Origin: Bubalus kerabau
Lineage: Eukaryota; Chordata; Mammalia; Artiodactyla; Bovidae
Direction of reading: 5' to 3'
Assembly (NCBI RefSeq): GCF_029407905.1
Contig: NC_073630.1
Location: 33,639,001-33,703,000 of the forward strand
DNA: 64,000 nucleotides
Shown: in pieces, positions 48,340 through 58,904 of the stretch
Layout of the letters: the number at the start of each line of letters is the position of its first letter
Position numbering within the stretch: the stretch's first letter is position 1
Position numbers and translations under genes: made by a program
The notes under the pieces: model-generated
Database searches by the model: none
The model's input: only the letters and a program-made list of their open reading frames with translations
Told to the model about the DNA's origin: nothing

Positions 48340-48562
48340 GTCCCTGATGGTAATTGGTTGAATCAGATTTAACAATGCATTCAGATAAACAGTTGTGGCA
48401 GCTGCTGCCATGGCAACGTCACCGTCCTCACCCTCCCAGTGCGCGCCCCTTCCCCACCCCTCGTCTTCTGCCTGCTTTCCTCCAGTAAGTGCATACTCGC
48501 TAGTGGTCTGTACCGGCGGCAGGGTTTAATGGCAGAGCTATTTTCTTTCCAAACTGTTCAAA
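48340..48562 (+). promoter_or_regulatory. ANK2: Predicted ANK2 alternative promoter and 5'UTR
   Basis: This interval is GC-richer than its AT-rich surroundings and sits immediately before the ANK2 start codon. It holds an inverted CCAAT box (ATTGG, 48353-48357), an E-box CAGCTG (48399-48404), an RFX-type X-box (48404-48417), a CRE half-site ACGTCA (48416-48421) and a CACCC box (about 48455-48459), and no clear TATA box. A TATA-less promoter with dispersed starts is inferred. The transcription start cannot be placed from sequence alone. Confidence 0.6.
48404..48417. promoter_or_regulatory. RFX-type X-box palindrome, GCTGCCATGGCAAC
   Basis: GCTGCCATGGCAAC matches the palindromic RFX consensus GTTRCYATRGYAAC at 13 of 14 positions. 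It overlaps an E-box at its left end and a CRE half-site at its right end. RFX proteins are known regulators in ciliated cells and neurons. Binding here is inferred from sequence and position only, about 150 bp upstream of the ANK2 ATG. Confidence 0.55.
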
Positions 48563-48621
48563 ATGATGAACGAAGATGCAGCTCAGAAAAGCGACAGTGG
48601 AGAGAAGTTCAATGGCAGTAG
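48529..48621 (+). other. Overlapping upstream ORF in the ANK2 5'UTR (30 codons)
   Basis: An ATG at 48529 (T at -3, G at +4, weak to moderate context) opens a 30-codon frame that stops at TAG 48619-48621. It is out of frame with ANK2 and overlaps the first 59 nt of its coding exon. Ribosomes that use it would pass the ANK2 ATG, so it would lower translation if the transcript starts upstream of 48529. The peptide resembles nothing I know. Any effect is inference. Confidence 0.6.
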
Positions 48622-48646
48622 TCAGCGAAGAAAAAAACCCAAAAAG
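48563..48646 (+). CDS. ANK2: Ankyrin-2 first coding exon (alternative N-terminus), partial gene
   Basis: Seen: ATG ATG at 48563-48568 opens a 28-codon frame running from MMNEDAAQKS to QRRKKPKK. It ends in phase 0 at AAG (48644-48646), followed by the donor GTAAAT. Recognised: this is the N-terminus of the long, brain-type ankyrin-2 isoforms; in the human protein the residues after PKK begin the segment leading into the ankyrin repeats. Ankyrin-2 is a large cytoplasmic adaptor that links membrane proteins (ion exchangers, channels, cell-adhesion molecules) to the spectrin cytoskeleton. This exon supplies only a short hydrophilic, lysine/arginine-rich leader, with no domain of its own. The RRKKPKK cluster could act as a basic signal, which is inference. 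From memory the human residue at position 25 is Arg where this copy has Lys, a conservative change. All later exons lie beyond the window. The first ATG has A at -3, an adequate Kozak context. Gene identity is very likely; the isoform assignment is from memory. Confidence 0.93.
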
Positions 48647-48675
48647 GTAAATTGCTGCCGTATAGAGGTGTGGTT

Positions 48676-48690
48676 GTGTGTGTGTGTGTA
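48676..48690. repeat. Short (GT)n tract in intron 1
   Basis: TGTGTGTGTGTGTG run about 30 bp after the ANK2 exon 1 donor. Confidence 0.8.
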
Positions 48691-50479
48691 AGTGTGTAAT
48701 ATTAGTGAGGCTGTAGAAGCCGTGGAGCGTTATGAGTAACTAGAGACTATAACTGTGCCAAGCATTGCATTTTAAAGAGGCAGGTGCAAGCTGCTGCTTT
48801 TTGAGAATAGGAAAAGAACGGGTTCATAATGGATAGGTTGACTGGAGCATGGTGAGAAGCACAGTCAAGGTGTGTTCTGCATATGGATTGCTGAGAACTG
48901 TGGCCATAGACAGATGCTTCTGGTAGTAACTGGGTACAGAGAGAGTCATTTTATTTTGAGAATGGGTGAGTTCTTTAGAAAGGAATGGGTTAAACAGTGT
49001 GGAGCAGAAGGAAGATTTGGGGCCAGATGTGTTTGCTCCGTGGTGATCTTGAGATGGCTGGACAGCGAATGCCTTTTGGTTCTGTGCTAGGTGTATTCTT
49101 CCTAAGGAGAAAACACTGTTGTGACAGGAGAAATTTGATCCCCACCATGATATTTCTTTGGTTTGCTTAGCTCCTCTGCAGTTTTCTCAGACATTAATGT
49201 GATAGCTCTTTCATGGATTAAGGTAAACAGCTAACAATGTTATGGGGGAGGGGGTGTTGGGCACACAGAGCAATATGTAGGATTTCTTGCCCTGGCATAC
49301 ATTCCCACATCTGTGATTATCATGGAAATGATACCAGTGAGAAACAGTGGGAAAAGATGCAAACTATTCGGCCCCACCCAATGCCAGCACTTCTTTCTTT
49401 ATGGCCTGACTCCTGGTAAACTGTTGCAGCCTCACAGAGCTCTTTGAGCTCCACCTCTGAAAGAGATGCCTTTTAAATAGTCTCCTAAAATCCTTTATTT
49501 CCTGAGTCAATAATATGGGCCGGATCTGTGATTCTAATGTAAATGGATTCCAGTGCTAGATGGTTTAGGGTTTTGAATGAACAGATTTAAAAAATAGATA
49601 TCTTGAAGAAATGAATATGTTTTTATTTTAATAATGTGGAAATTGCATGGTGTTTGAAGTGATAGATCCATGATGTACTAAATGTCTCATAATCTAAAAA
49701 AATTCAAAACCTCTAATATCAAAAGATCACTGTATAAGCAAACAAGGGGTTAGTATATTTGTACAATGCCATGTAATTTGATAAAAATAAGCATGCTCAC
49801 CTATGATAATTTTTAGATAATAGCATGAAGATAATATTGCAATCTGATAAAAGCAAAAAGATAATTCAGGGCAGGCAGGAACATTGGTAGACTATCCTTT
49901 TGTACTTAAGGATTCTGGATACCCCAACCCTTGAGGTCATTTTTATAGTGTTAGCTAATTGATCAACATTAAAAGAAAACAATTAGAAAAGAGAAAGAGA
50001 GTGAGAGAAGGAAAAGGAAAAAGGGAATTTTGGCTTGAATTCACAATATCATTCCAAAATCCTCTTAATTTCTCTCTGAAGGGCCTGGCCTATATTAGAA
50101 ACAATATACTCAGAACTATTAAAGGGTTGGAGAATGTATCTCAAGGAGATTTTAAGCTCTGAGTGATAATGCTAAATTCACACAACCAAAGCCATCTTCA
50201 AGTGTTTGAGGGGATAAAGGAGACAAAATCGTCCTATGTGATAACTATAATATTTTTAAAGCTCCATTTTCTCAAACATATTTACTTTAAGAATAAATTC
50301 TCTTCCACACTTGCAGTCAAAATGATAGCAGCTGATAGCAAGCTTTGAATATGTGTGTGTTTGTACATACATTAATAGGTATATATTAAATGAGCTGTTA
50401 AGATAGTGAATTTTGAGTATTAAAGGTAATTTCATCTAAAAAGAATACACATACACATGCATAAACATCCTTCAGTTTG
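48691..50479. other. Unclassified intronic sequence
   Basis: No exon or repeat was recognised. It begins close to the exon and may hold proximal regulatory DNA, but no motif cluster was evident. Confidence 0.4.
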
Positions 50480-50670
50480 GTAAATCAGACGTAAGTGGGT
50501 TGGAATCTTAATTCTATCCTTTCATATTATATTTGGAGCCCGTCGCTTAATTTCTCTGATCCAGGTCCTCATTTGTAAGATGTGAATAATCGTGAATACT
50601 TTTTGGTATTTTGTGAGGGTTAAAAATAATGTGTATAGTATTGTTTGAGCAGTATTTAATATATTGTTGA
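50480..50670 (+). mobile_element. MIR SINE fragment
   Basis: GGTTGGAATCTTAATTCTAT, GTCGCTTAATTTCTCTGATC, CTCATTTGTAAGATGTGAAT and TTTGTGAGGGTTAAAAATAA follow the MIR order. Confidence 0.7.
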
Positions 50671-52794
50671 CAGTAACTTTTAGTGTTGTTGCTGTTCCCT
50701 TAAGTGGAAATTATTTATTGGAATAAAGCATGTAGAAGGAAAGTCTATATATAGAGACTATGGAGATTATTTTAGAGAGGCGTAATATACTATTGGTACT
50801 TTGCAAAGGCTCATACTCATTTTTTAAAATGTCACAAGTTGTATGTTAAAATTGGAAACTTTTGATTTCATACAAATTATTGAGATTTACAGAAATGTAC
50901 CCTAGGTCTTCAGAGTCCTGCTTCACATCTTTTGCCCAGCAGGCAACTTTAATTTCATATTTAGAAACTTTTAAATTGTCCAAGCCAGAAAACACCAGAC
51001 ATCCCTCTCTTCTGCTAAATTCAACAGACCATTGAATGTGCTTTGATGAGGAAATAATAATCAAGAGATAAGCATCCCTAATAAGGATGAAATCTGAAAA
51101 AAAGCAAGAACTGAAGCAAAGTCAATGCAGTATATCACTTTAATTCAATTGTCTGCTTTCTACTAGAGGTTTCTATTGAATCCTCTATAGGATTCTATAC
51201 AGCATCCAGGATTATGGACCACCAGGCTCATTGTGGCCTGGGTGTTCATCTAATATGTTGAATCTTAATTTTTGGAAATATGCCTCTTCCTGAAATAAAT
51301 ATTTAACAGATGAGCACAATCCACCGGTTTATTCTACGCCTCACAAAAGTAACTCTTCTGAGGGTCAAAACTAAAGGGTCCTTTGCCATAAAACCCACCA
51401 TGTGAGAAAATAAACCCAAGGAGTTTATTTTGTATTAGAATTTTAGTGAGTATCTGGAAGATAGAAGTTCTTTTAGCTTTTGTTAAGAATGTTCTGACTT
51501 CAGTCATTGAGTTTGTCGATGCTCTCCTGCAAAGCCCACCAGGAGCACACATGTGGTTAGGTGTGTTGGGATTACAGCCCATTGCACTGAGGATGGATGT
51601 TCATCGTGGGGAACTGAGTGTGAAATGACGCATTAGATTTGGGCTTTGAATGAGTGATCTGGAGGAGGGTCCAAGAAAATGAGGACTCACTCTGGGTTGG
51701 GTGTTCTCAGGAAGCAGGGGCAGTTTTATGATTGTGTATCCCAGTAAATCTGAGCTCTAGGAGAGCAGACTAAAGCTGAATCAGTAAAGAAGTGGCAGTC
51801 TCTCAGAAGTCTGGAATTTTGCGGCTTGGACAGTATTCATGTTTTGTCTGTGTTTAGACATGATAAGAGAGTGGTGTCATTTTTGTCCCTCTCCATCACG
51901 GTCACATAGTGGCCTGGTCTGATGATGGGATGCTCTGTGAAATTATTTATGTTCAACAGCAGAACACCAAAGTCAAGCTGATAGGAACAGTCCAGTTCCT
52001 GGATGTCGGTGATAGCTTTTTCTCAAGCTTGTACACAAAGATACTTTTGAGAGAGACAGATGTATTTATTATTGGCTGCTCCTTAGTGTCCAAAGAAAAA
52101 TAAATCAGATAGTGTTGTTGCCAAAAAATTCATAGAAACTTTTTCATTTAATGCTCCATCAAAATAATTTCCTTAAGGCCCAATTATTTCACACAAATAT
52201 CAGTAAATATTAGCTAAGGCACAGATTTGGGATTGATGTTCTAGTGAGGTTCAGTGGAGAAGAGGATATGGACATGCCGGAATTCTCACCTGGTATCCTG
52301 AACGAAAAGGAAGCATTGACACTTGTGTGATGTATCTGGGTGAGTGTTTAGCCTGTTCTAAATCCCAACCAACTCTAAAAATTGCTTATCCCAGATAATA
52401 TTTTGGCAGATTAGATGAAAAGAATCCAAGACCATATTCGTGTGCAGCATCCCACACATTTCAATTCTGTGTCAATGACATGACAATGGATTTGCCCCGA
52501 GAGAGGCTGCAGGAGCCTTAGATAATTTGCATAAATGATAATGGAAATGCCCAGACATCAATCACATATGGCAGAGCCATCTGAAGCCACTAGGTTTGGT
52601 GAGTTCTTTTAAAACAAGTAAATAATTAAATGGCTTTATAATTATTTTCCTTGTTTGGTGAAATGAATATAAAGATGAAGTTAAAATATAAATATGTACT
52701 ATTGTTTTTAACAGAATAGCAAGATAAAATGGCTTTGTATATACCTTATATTCATTTAAACAGTTTTGACCTGGACCATTATTTGAGAATATTT
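50671..52794. other. Unclassified intronic sequence
   Basis: Contains an 18-bp hairpin palindrome (GAATCC-6-GGATTC, 51178-51195) and an octamer ATTTGCAT (52525-52532). No exon was recognised. Confidence 0.4.
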
Positions 52795-52804
52795 ATGAGC
52801 ATTG

Positions 52805-53072
52805 CAAGGAGAAGGCAATGGCACCCCACTCCAGTACTCTTGCCTGGAAAATCCCATGGATGGAGGAGCCTGGTGGGCTGCAGTCCATGGGGTCGTTGAG
52901 GGTTGGACACGACTGAGTGACTTCACTTTCACTTTTCACTTTCATGCATTGGAGAAATGGCAACCCACTCCAGTGTTCTTGCCTAGAGAATCCCAGGGAC
53001 AGGGGAGCCTGGTGGGCTGCCGTCTATGGGGTCACACAGAGTTGGACACGACTGAAGCGACTTAGCAGCAGC
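52805..53072 (+). mobile_element. BOV-A2 SINE (full dimer) with TSD
   Basis: A forward dimer with a small deletion in the second monomer (GGAGAAATGG) and a short AGC tail. The TSD ATGAGCA(T/C)TG type is at 52795-52804 and 53073-53082, with one mismatch. Confidence 0.95.
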
Positions 53073-53082
53073 ATGAGCACTG

Positions 53083-54049
53083 ATTGCAACATTATTTTGA
53101 TTTTATATAATTTTTTTGCTGTTTACTTGCCACGGCCTAAATGGAAAGATGAAAGTAGTGCCAGATGTCTGATTGAAATACTGCCATTTGAAATACTACC
53201 ATTGAAACGTGAGTGACAGACCTAGTGGAAGGTTTATTTTTATAGCAGCCACAGCAAGTATGACTTTTTTAGTGGAATCAGGTAGCAGAGCCAGTGTTTG
53301 GGTGTTGGATCTGGCAGTTGTCTGGCAGTCAAATTAGTTTTGATTTCAGTTAGTGCCTGATCTTGTTCAACCAGGACTAGAAAGGCTTCAATGTATAATT
53401 CTCCCAGAATAATACCCCATTTCTACAATTCTCCAAAAACTTATGATTTACCCTTTGTTTTACATCAGTTTATAATCCAAAACAGTGTGTGTTGCTGGAA
53501 GACAGCAGTTCCCCATCAGTGAAGGTATTTAAAATGACCATCTGTCAGAGATGATGGAAATATTTTTACTGGATGGAAAAATCCCTTGCAACTTGATATT
53601 CCATGATTTTCTTTCTATAGCTGTCACTTGTTTCTATCTCTTTGGACTCACCTTCATGATACTTATTTTTTTTTCCACTGCTAATTTCATATGCAATATC
53701 TAGAAAATTAATCCTAAAATGTCCTTTTTAGAGTAAAGTGCTGTCTGCTGACCACAACTACCAGAATTACCTGGGTTGCCTACTAAAAGAATAAAATTCT
53801 TAGGATCCACTTTAGATCTGCTCAGTCATTTTTGGTGAGTTTTGATAGGTGTCCCACTTTTTTTGATGTGTGCTGGAGTTTAGAACCATTGCTTTAGAAT
53901 GTGGTCAGCAAGCTGAGTTCCTTTAGAAAGAAGAATCTCTGATTTCAGTTAGATATGTTAAATTGCTTCTTGGCTATTACATTTGTTTGTTTTAAGTCTA
54001 AATGGCAATAGTAATGATACAAGAGAAGAGAAAGCATTTTTCTCCCATT
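53083..54049. other. Unclassified intronic sequence
   Basis: No feature was recognised. Confidence 0.4.
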
Positions 54050-54055
54050 GTATTC

Positions 54056-54135
54056 TTTTTTTTTTTTTTTTTTTGTTCTTCAATTTTATTTTATTTTTAA
54101 ACTTTACATAATTGTATTAGTTTTGCCAAACATCT
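54056..54135 (-). mobile_element. Cattle-type L1 3'-terminal stub
   Basis: A poly-T run followed by TTTTAAACTTTACATAATTG and TATTAGTTTTGCCAAACATC: only the last ~60 nt of L1-BT on the reverse strand. Confidence 0.82.
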
Positions 54136-54149
54136 AGGACCTGGAATGC

Positions 54150-54245
54150 TTCACATTACCCCATATCATTTAATCTTCACAGTAACTCCTATTGGAGTAC
54201 TGTTATCCCAGTTTTGTAGATTAGCAACTGGAGACTCAGAAGCTT
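54150..54245 (+). mobile_element. MIR SINE fragment
   Basis: CATTTAATCTTCACAGTAAC, TACTGTTATCCCAGTTTTGT and CAACTGGAGACTCAGAAGC match the MIR core. Confidence 0.7.
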
Positions 54246-55257
54246 CATATAGAGATGGTGATGGAGAAATGATGGACATTTTCCCCACTAATCAAGAAGT
54301 GACATATTTTGAACCATTTCTCCCATGCAAACCAGATGCTAAATTATTCTATGCTAAGCTATTCCTGTGTCTCTAGCAAAGCTTCTAAGCTATCTATAGT
54401 TTCATCTTCTGCTAAGATATCCTCCAGATTTTTTCCCCCAATGTTACTTCCTATCTTTCATCAGTTGATCACGGTTTCCAAAATGCCCACTCTAATCCCT
54501 GGAAATAATATGTAAAGAGGATATTTTTCCTGACTCTCTGAAATATGCTTCTAAGCAGGACTTCTCTTCTATTCATTTTGCTTTCATTACATCTTGTGGC
54601 ATGTTTGTGTAGAGGTTTCTTTCAGTTTACACGACAATGTACTGGACTTTGAAAATCCACAAAAATGAATGGAACAACAACAAAAAAGTAAACAGGTATC
54701 TTGATGTGGTTTAGGTGTGTTAAATTAAGCTAGCATAAAAAGCTGATCCTGCTTTCATAATTTGAGTTCTAATTATTCTTTTGAGGAACTTTGTTAGTGT
54801 GATAGTCTCAGTAATTGTTCTATAGAAGACCGTTCTTCATGGACTCTTTTACGAAGTGTTTGAGGTTTCTTTTTCCTTCTTGATCAAGTTTCTAAAGAGA
54901 CAAGTGATTGCATATTGAAAGAGAATTAAGATCTTTAATCTGCATTTGTTAGAACATGCTAAATTATAAATGAGCTTACAGTTGTGTTTCTTTCCTGCTT
55001 GCATTCTGTAGTAGCAAAAACAAAATCACTATTTTTATCTTAGTTGGCACTGACCAGATTCATCACAGCAAATAAATTTACCATCTCAATTTCCTTTGAC
55101 TTTGGAAAGTCAGAGTTGGGATTGCTACCAAATGAAACAATTTTTTGATAGAAAAAAATCTTTTATATACTTGAGACCAAGTAAATATGATAGGGCATTT
55201 CTTTTCTTTGAAATCCATTAATGCCTTCCAACCCTTCAGGGAGGGTGAATTTTTTAA
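54246..55257. other. Unclassified intronic sequence
   Basis: No feature was recognised. Confidence 0.4.
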
Positions 55258-55467
55258 AGCTGGTGGTGGTTTAGTCATTAAGTCATGTCTAACTCTTGTG
55301 ACCCCATAGACTGTAGCCCACCAGGCTTCTCCGTCCATGGGATTTTCAAGGCAAGAATACTGGAGGGGGTTGTCATTTCCTTCTCCAGGAGGTCTTCTCG
55401 ACCCAAAGATTGAACCCATGTCTCCTGCATTTCAGGCAGATTCTTTACCACTGAGCCACCAGGGAAG
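55258..55467 (-). mobile_element. Bov-tA SINE
   Basis: Reverse-strand Bov-tA from TAGTCATTAAGTCATGTCTA to the tRNA-derived CACTGAGCCACCAGGGAAGG. Diverged. Confidence 0.92.
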
Positions 55468-56744
55468 GAGACAGTAAGAAATGTTCTAGTTAATGATACA
55501 CCTAAATCTACAGGGTAAGCTTATGCTTAGCTACCAGACCTGTTGTTGTTTTTTTTTTTTGCCTCCTGGTAGCTCATAGACAACTATCATCTTCTACCCA
55601 CTAATTTGTGTTTGTGCTCATTAAGACAAAGACCTTGATTTCTAACATTTACTTAACGAGCTTCAATTTCTAAGAATCAACGTGTTTAACTCAGCTTAAT
55701 TTAGATGTTTCTTCCTTATGCATAGGAAAGTTCCTTTAATTCAACAATGGTTTGCTAGGTGTATAGTCCTGCAATAACTGCTGTGGTATTAACTAATCTG
55801 AAAGTCAATGCTTGATACCCTTTCTTTGAGTTTATAATCTGGTTGAGCAGACATTTCTATTGAAAAATAAGCCATTTGGAGAAATATTATGAATATTATG
55901 TATAACCTATGTTATAATAATTATTATGTTGTACATTGCCAAAAATTAATTCTTTAAGAGCCTGGAGGAGAGCAAGAGATCAGTGTGATTTTGTTAAAAC
56001 ACTAAGCCCTATGAGTAGATGAGCAATAGCCCTAAGCATTGGATTTCAATGAATACTTCAGTATGAAGGAACGCAGGCAATCAGATGGAGCAAGTTCAGC
56101 CATATAATTTCAAGTTACATTAAAGACTAAGAAACTGTTGAGACTTGGATGGTAGCTCACAGCTATAAACTTTGTGAGTGAACTCTCTCTGTCATGTCCT
56201 GACGCTCTGAGCCTTGGTCAGTTCTGGGTTTGCATTTTGAAATCCATTTTCTTTGGGGAATTTTACTGTGTCTTTCTCTTATATATCTCTAGTCACTTAT
56301 TTATGAAGGCCTTGCCCCATATATATTTATATTTATACATTATTTCTGTAGTCAGTAGTGAATTCCAATAAATAAACATTGAGAACATTTTAATAAATTA
56401 TCCGAATTATCAGTCTCTGCCTTAACCTTAAGAGATACTGATATGGTTAACTCAGGACTGTAACTACCTAGAACACTTATCCAGGAATTTCTAAGATTTT
56501 GCATCTTAGCTGAAAATGGCTTTTCTTATTTGGTTATTATTATATCCGTTGTGCATTAGCCTGCTTTGCGTATTGGCATACTTTTGAGTTCTCTCCGCGT
56601 AGCTAGGTCCTGTTGTATTTTCAGATCTTTGAATATGAAATTCATGACTTTTTCCTTTGTCCCCACTTACCTGGTCTGTCTACAGGTTTCTGCCCTTGGT
56701 CTTTGTCCATCTTCACTGGCAGACGGAGTGACTCATGGCCAATT
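55468..56744. other. Unclassified intronic sequence
   Basis: T-run near 55549. No exon was recognised. Confidence 0.4.
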
Positions 56745-56835
56745 ATTTTACCGCTAGCTGCCTTGGACTTTCTATCCATAAAATAAGGACAGTAATAGTT
56801 ACTGCTATTTCAAAGAACACTTAAGGTTTGAAGAG
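56745..56835 (+). mobile_element. MIR SINE fragment
   Basis: GCTGCCTTGGACTTTCTATC then ATAAAATAAGGACAGTAATA follows the MIR 3' side. Weak. Confidence 0.45.
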
Positions 56836-57373
56836 GAAGAAGTAAGGGAGTATTTTTGAAGTAAAATTATGAAGACAGAAATAAGTGTTAGGATCTGTGG
56901 GGATTTTGCAAGTTTGAAGAAGTTAAAAATGAAACGTGGACAATTCTATAATGTTTCACCAAGTTCTAGGAAGTGATACTTTTATATAAGTATTTTAATG
57001 TAATCATTTATTGTCATGCTGATCTGTAGCAACAGATATCTCTGGCAAATTGAACCAGTTTAGGTGAGGGTGTTCTAACTTATAAAAAATTATTGAAAGT
57101 TTTAAAAAAGCAAAACATTATGAGAACTATGTATGAGAAGTTTGGTATTTTCTGTGTCAGGATTTCAGTTCTCTTTCATAAAATGTGTATCCCTAAAGAT
57201 TCCTTTTCCTAGGTGTTCTAAATATTTGCCCTGATTTGAGAGGGTGTGGTGGCAAGATGCCCTCCTCTCTTATTTTATAGCATTGAACTCATTGTAATCA
57301 TTTCACAGAGAGGTGGTAACAGAGCTAAAAACCAATATTCTAAAATGAAAATCAGGAAGAAAAAAAAAAAACT
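56836..57373. other. Unclassified intronic sequence
   Basis: No feature was recognised. Confidence 0.4.
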
Positions 57374-57384
57374 AGAACAAGTAC

Positions 57385-57651
57385 TGCTGCTAAGTCGCTT
57401 TGGTCGTGTCCGACTCTGCGCGACCTCGTAGATGGCAGCCCAACAGGCTCCTCCGTCCCTGGGATTCTCCAGGCAAGAACACTGGAGTGGGTTGCCATTT
57501 CCTTCTCCAGTGCATGAAAGTGAAAAGTGAAAGGGAAGTCGCTCAGTCCTGTCTGACTCTGTGCGACCCCATGGACTGCAGCCTAGCAGGCTCTTCCGTC
57601 TATGGGATTTTCCAGGCAAGAGTACTGGAGTGGGGTGCCATTGCCTTCTCC
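57385..57651 (-). mobile_element. BOV-A2 SINE (full dimer) with 11-bp TSD
   Basis: Reverse dimer with only two GCT units in its tail. The TSD AGAACAAGTAC is at 57374-57384 and 57652-57662. Confidence 0.96.
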
Positions 57652-57662
57652 AGAACAAGTAC

Positions 57663-58904
57663 AGATACTTTATATTCAGTAATTTAGAGATACCGTTAGA
57701 ACCATCCATCCTATTGGCTTATTAAAATGAGTCTGAGTATCTGCTTTAATTAACTCATATCCAGTGAAATCTGTGTTAGATGTGTTTTACCTGCTACAAT
57801 TGTATAGTATTTTCCATATAAGACACAGTAAATCATTTCAGTGCCCTCTGAAATCAGTCAGATCAAAAGACAAGCGCTACATAGGAATTTGGTATGCATA
57901 TGTTGTTGTCATGAACTGTAGTAGTATAGTACAGTTAACAATTGTGTATGCACCTGAGGCTTAGCATGATTTATCATGTATCATCATTTGTGTTCCAAAG
58001 CTTGTACTTAATGGCCAAAGAATAGACTTTGTAAATAGCCTATAGGAATCAGTTCTCTTCTGCCTCAGCATGAAGATGAGAGGGCTATCATCATAGTGTG
58101 TTTGTATGAGTTATTCCTCTGTCCCAGGACTTTGATGTGGCTGTATGCCACACACCTGTTCACTGCTGGGTCACACAGCATGTACTGGGGATGTGTGCCT
58201 GTGGCAGCGTGAGGCAGGTTTGGCATATTCAGGGTTGTGATGTTTCTTCTGAATCTCCTGAAGAAAGCTAGTATGACTTTCAGTATGATTGTCAGCTTCC
58301 CATCCTCTGTAGAAAGTCAAGGTGCTGCTCTGCCCTGATGATGCTTTATCCTGTGTAGTACAGGTAAGGAGAGGGATGGAGGGAATGTCCCATGGCCTCT
58401 TCCACCCATATCAGAAGACATGCATCAGAGTTTGTAGATTCAGCAGGATACAATAAATTTGCAACTAGAGTTTATCTGCACAGCAAATTTTTTTCTTTTG
58501 GTGTGGGTTTCAAGGTACTATAATTGTTCATTTTGAACAAGTAAATCTGATATTAGAATAGAATCTACATTACGGAGTTTACCCTCTAGTTCTAACAAAG
58601 GGATTTGGTTCTCCCAGGGCAACATTCAGAACAAAATGAAACAAGTGGTGGGGATAAAATAAATACATATGTAAAATTCTTTTTGGGGAGTTTTGTATCT
58701 ATACTTTGAGAATTCCAAAATTGGCAACAGTTTCCTCATAGCCTGTAATTTATAGTAGTGATTAGGAAAAGTCTTAATGTAAATTACCCATTTATTTTAA
58801 TAAATTTAGACTATTTTGAAAACCATATTGGAGTAACATTAATAAAATGTTTGTGAGTAATACATTAGTCTGTTCTAAGACTCTGAATAAGCCCATATAC
58901 TGGG
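57663..58904. other. Unclassified intronic sequence
   Basis: No exon or repeat was recognised. Confidence 0.4.

Noticed and set aside
48404..48421. MHC class II-like X1/X2 promoter module
   Set aside because: The CRE half-site overlaps the X-box instead of following it at the class II spacing, and no W or properly placed Y box is present. Only the general RFX/CRE reading is kept.
48439..48621. 60-codon open frame covering the ANK2 exon
   Set aside because: It starts at GTG, not ATG, and is out of frame with ANK2. Only its ATG-initiated 3' half (48529-48621) is kept, as a uORF.
57275..57709. 144-codon open frame on -
   Set aside because: It is a translation of a BOV-A2 dimer. The same peptide motifs (WHPTPVLLPGKSHG type) recur at every BOV-A2 copy.
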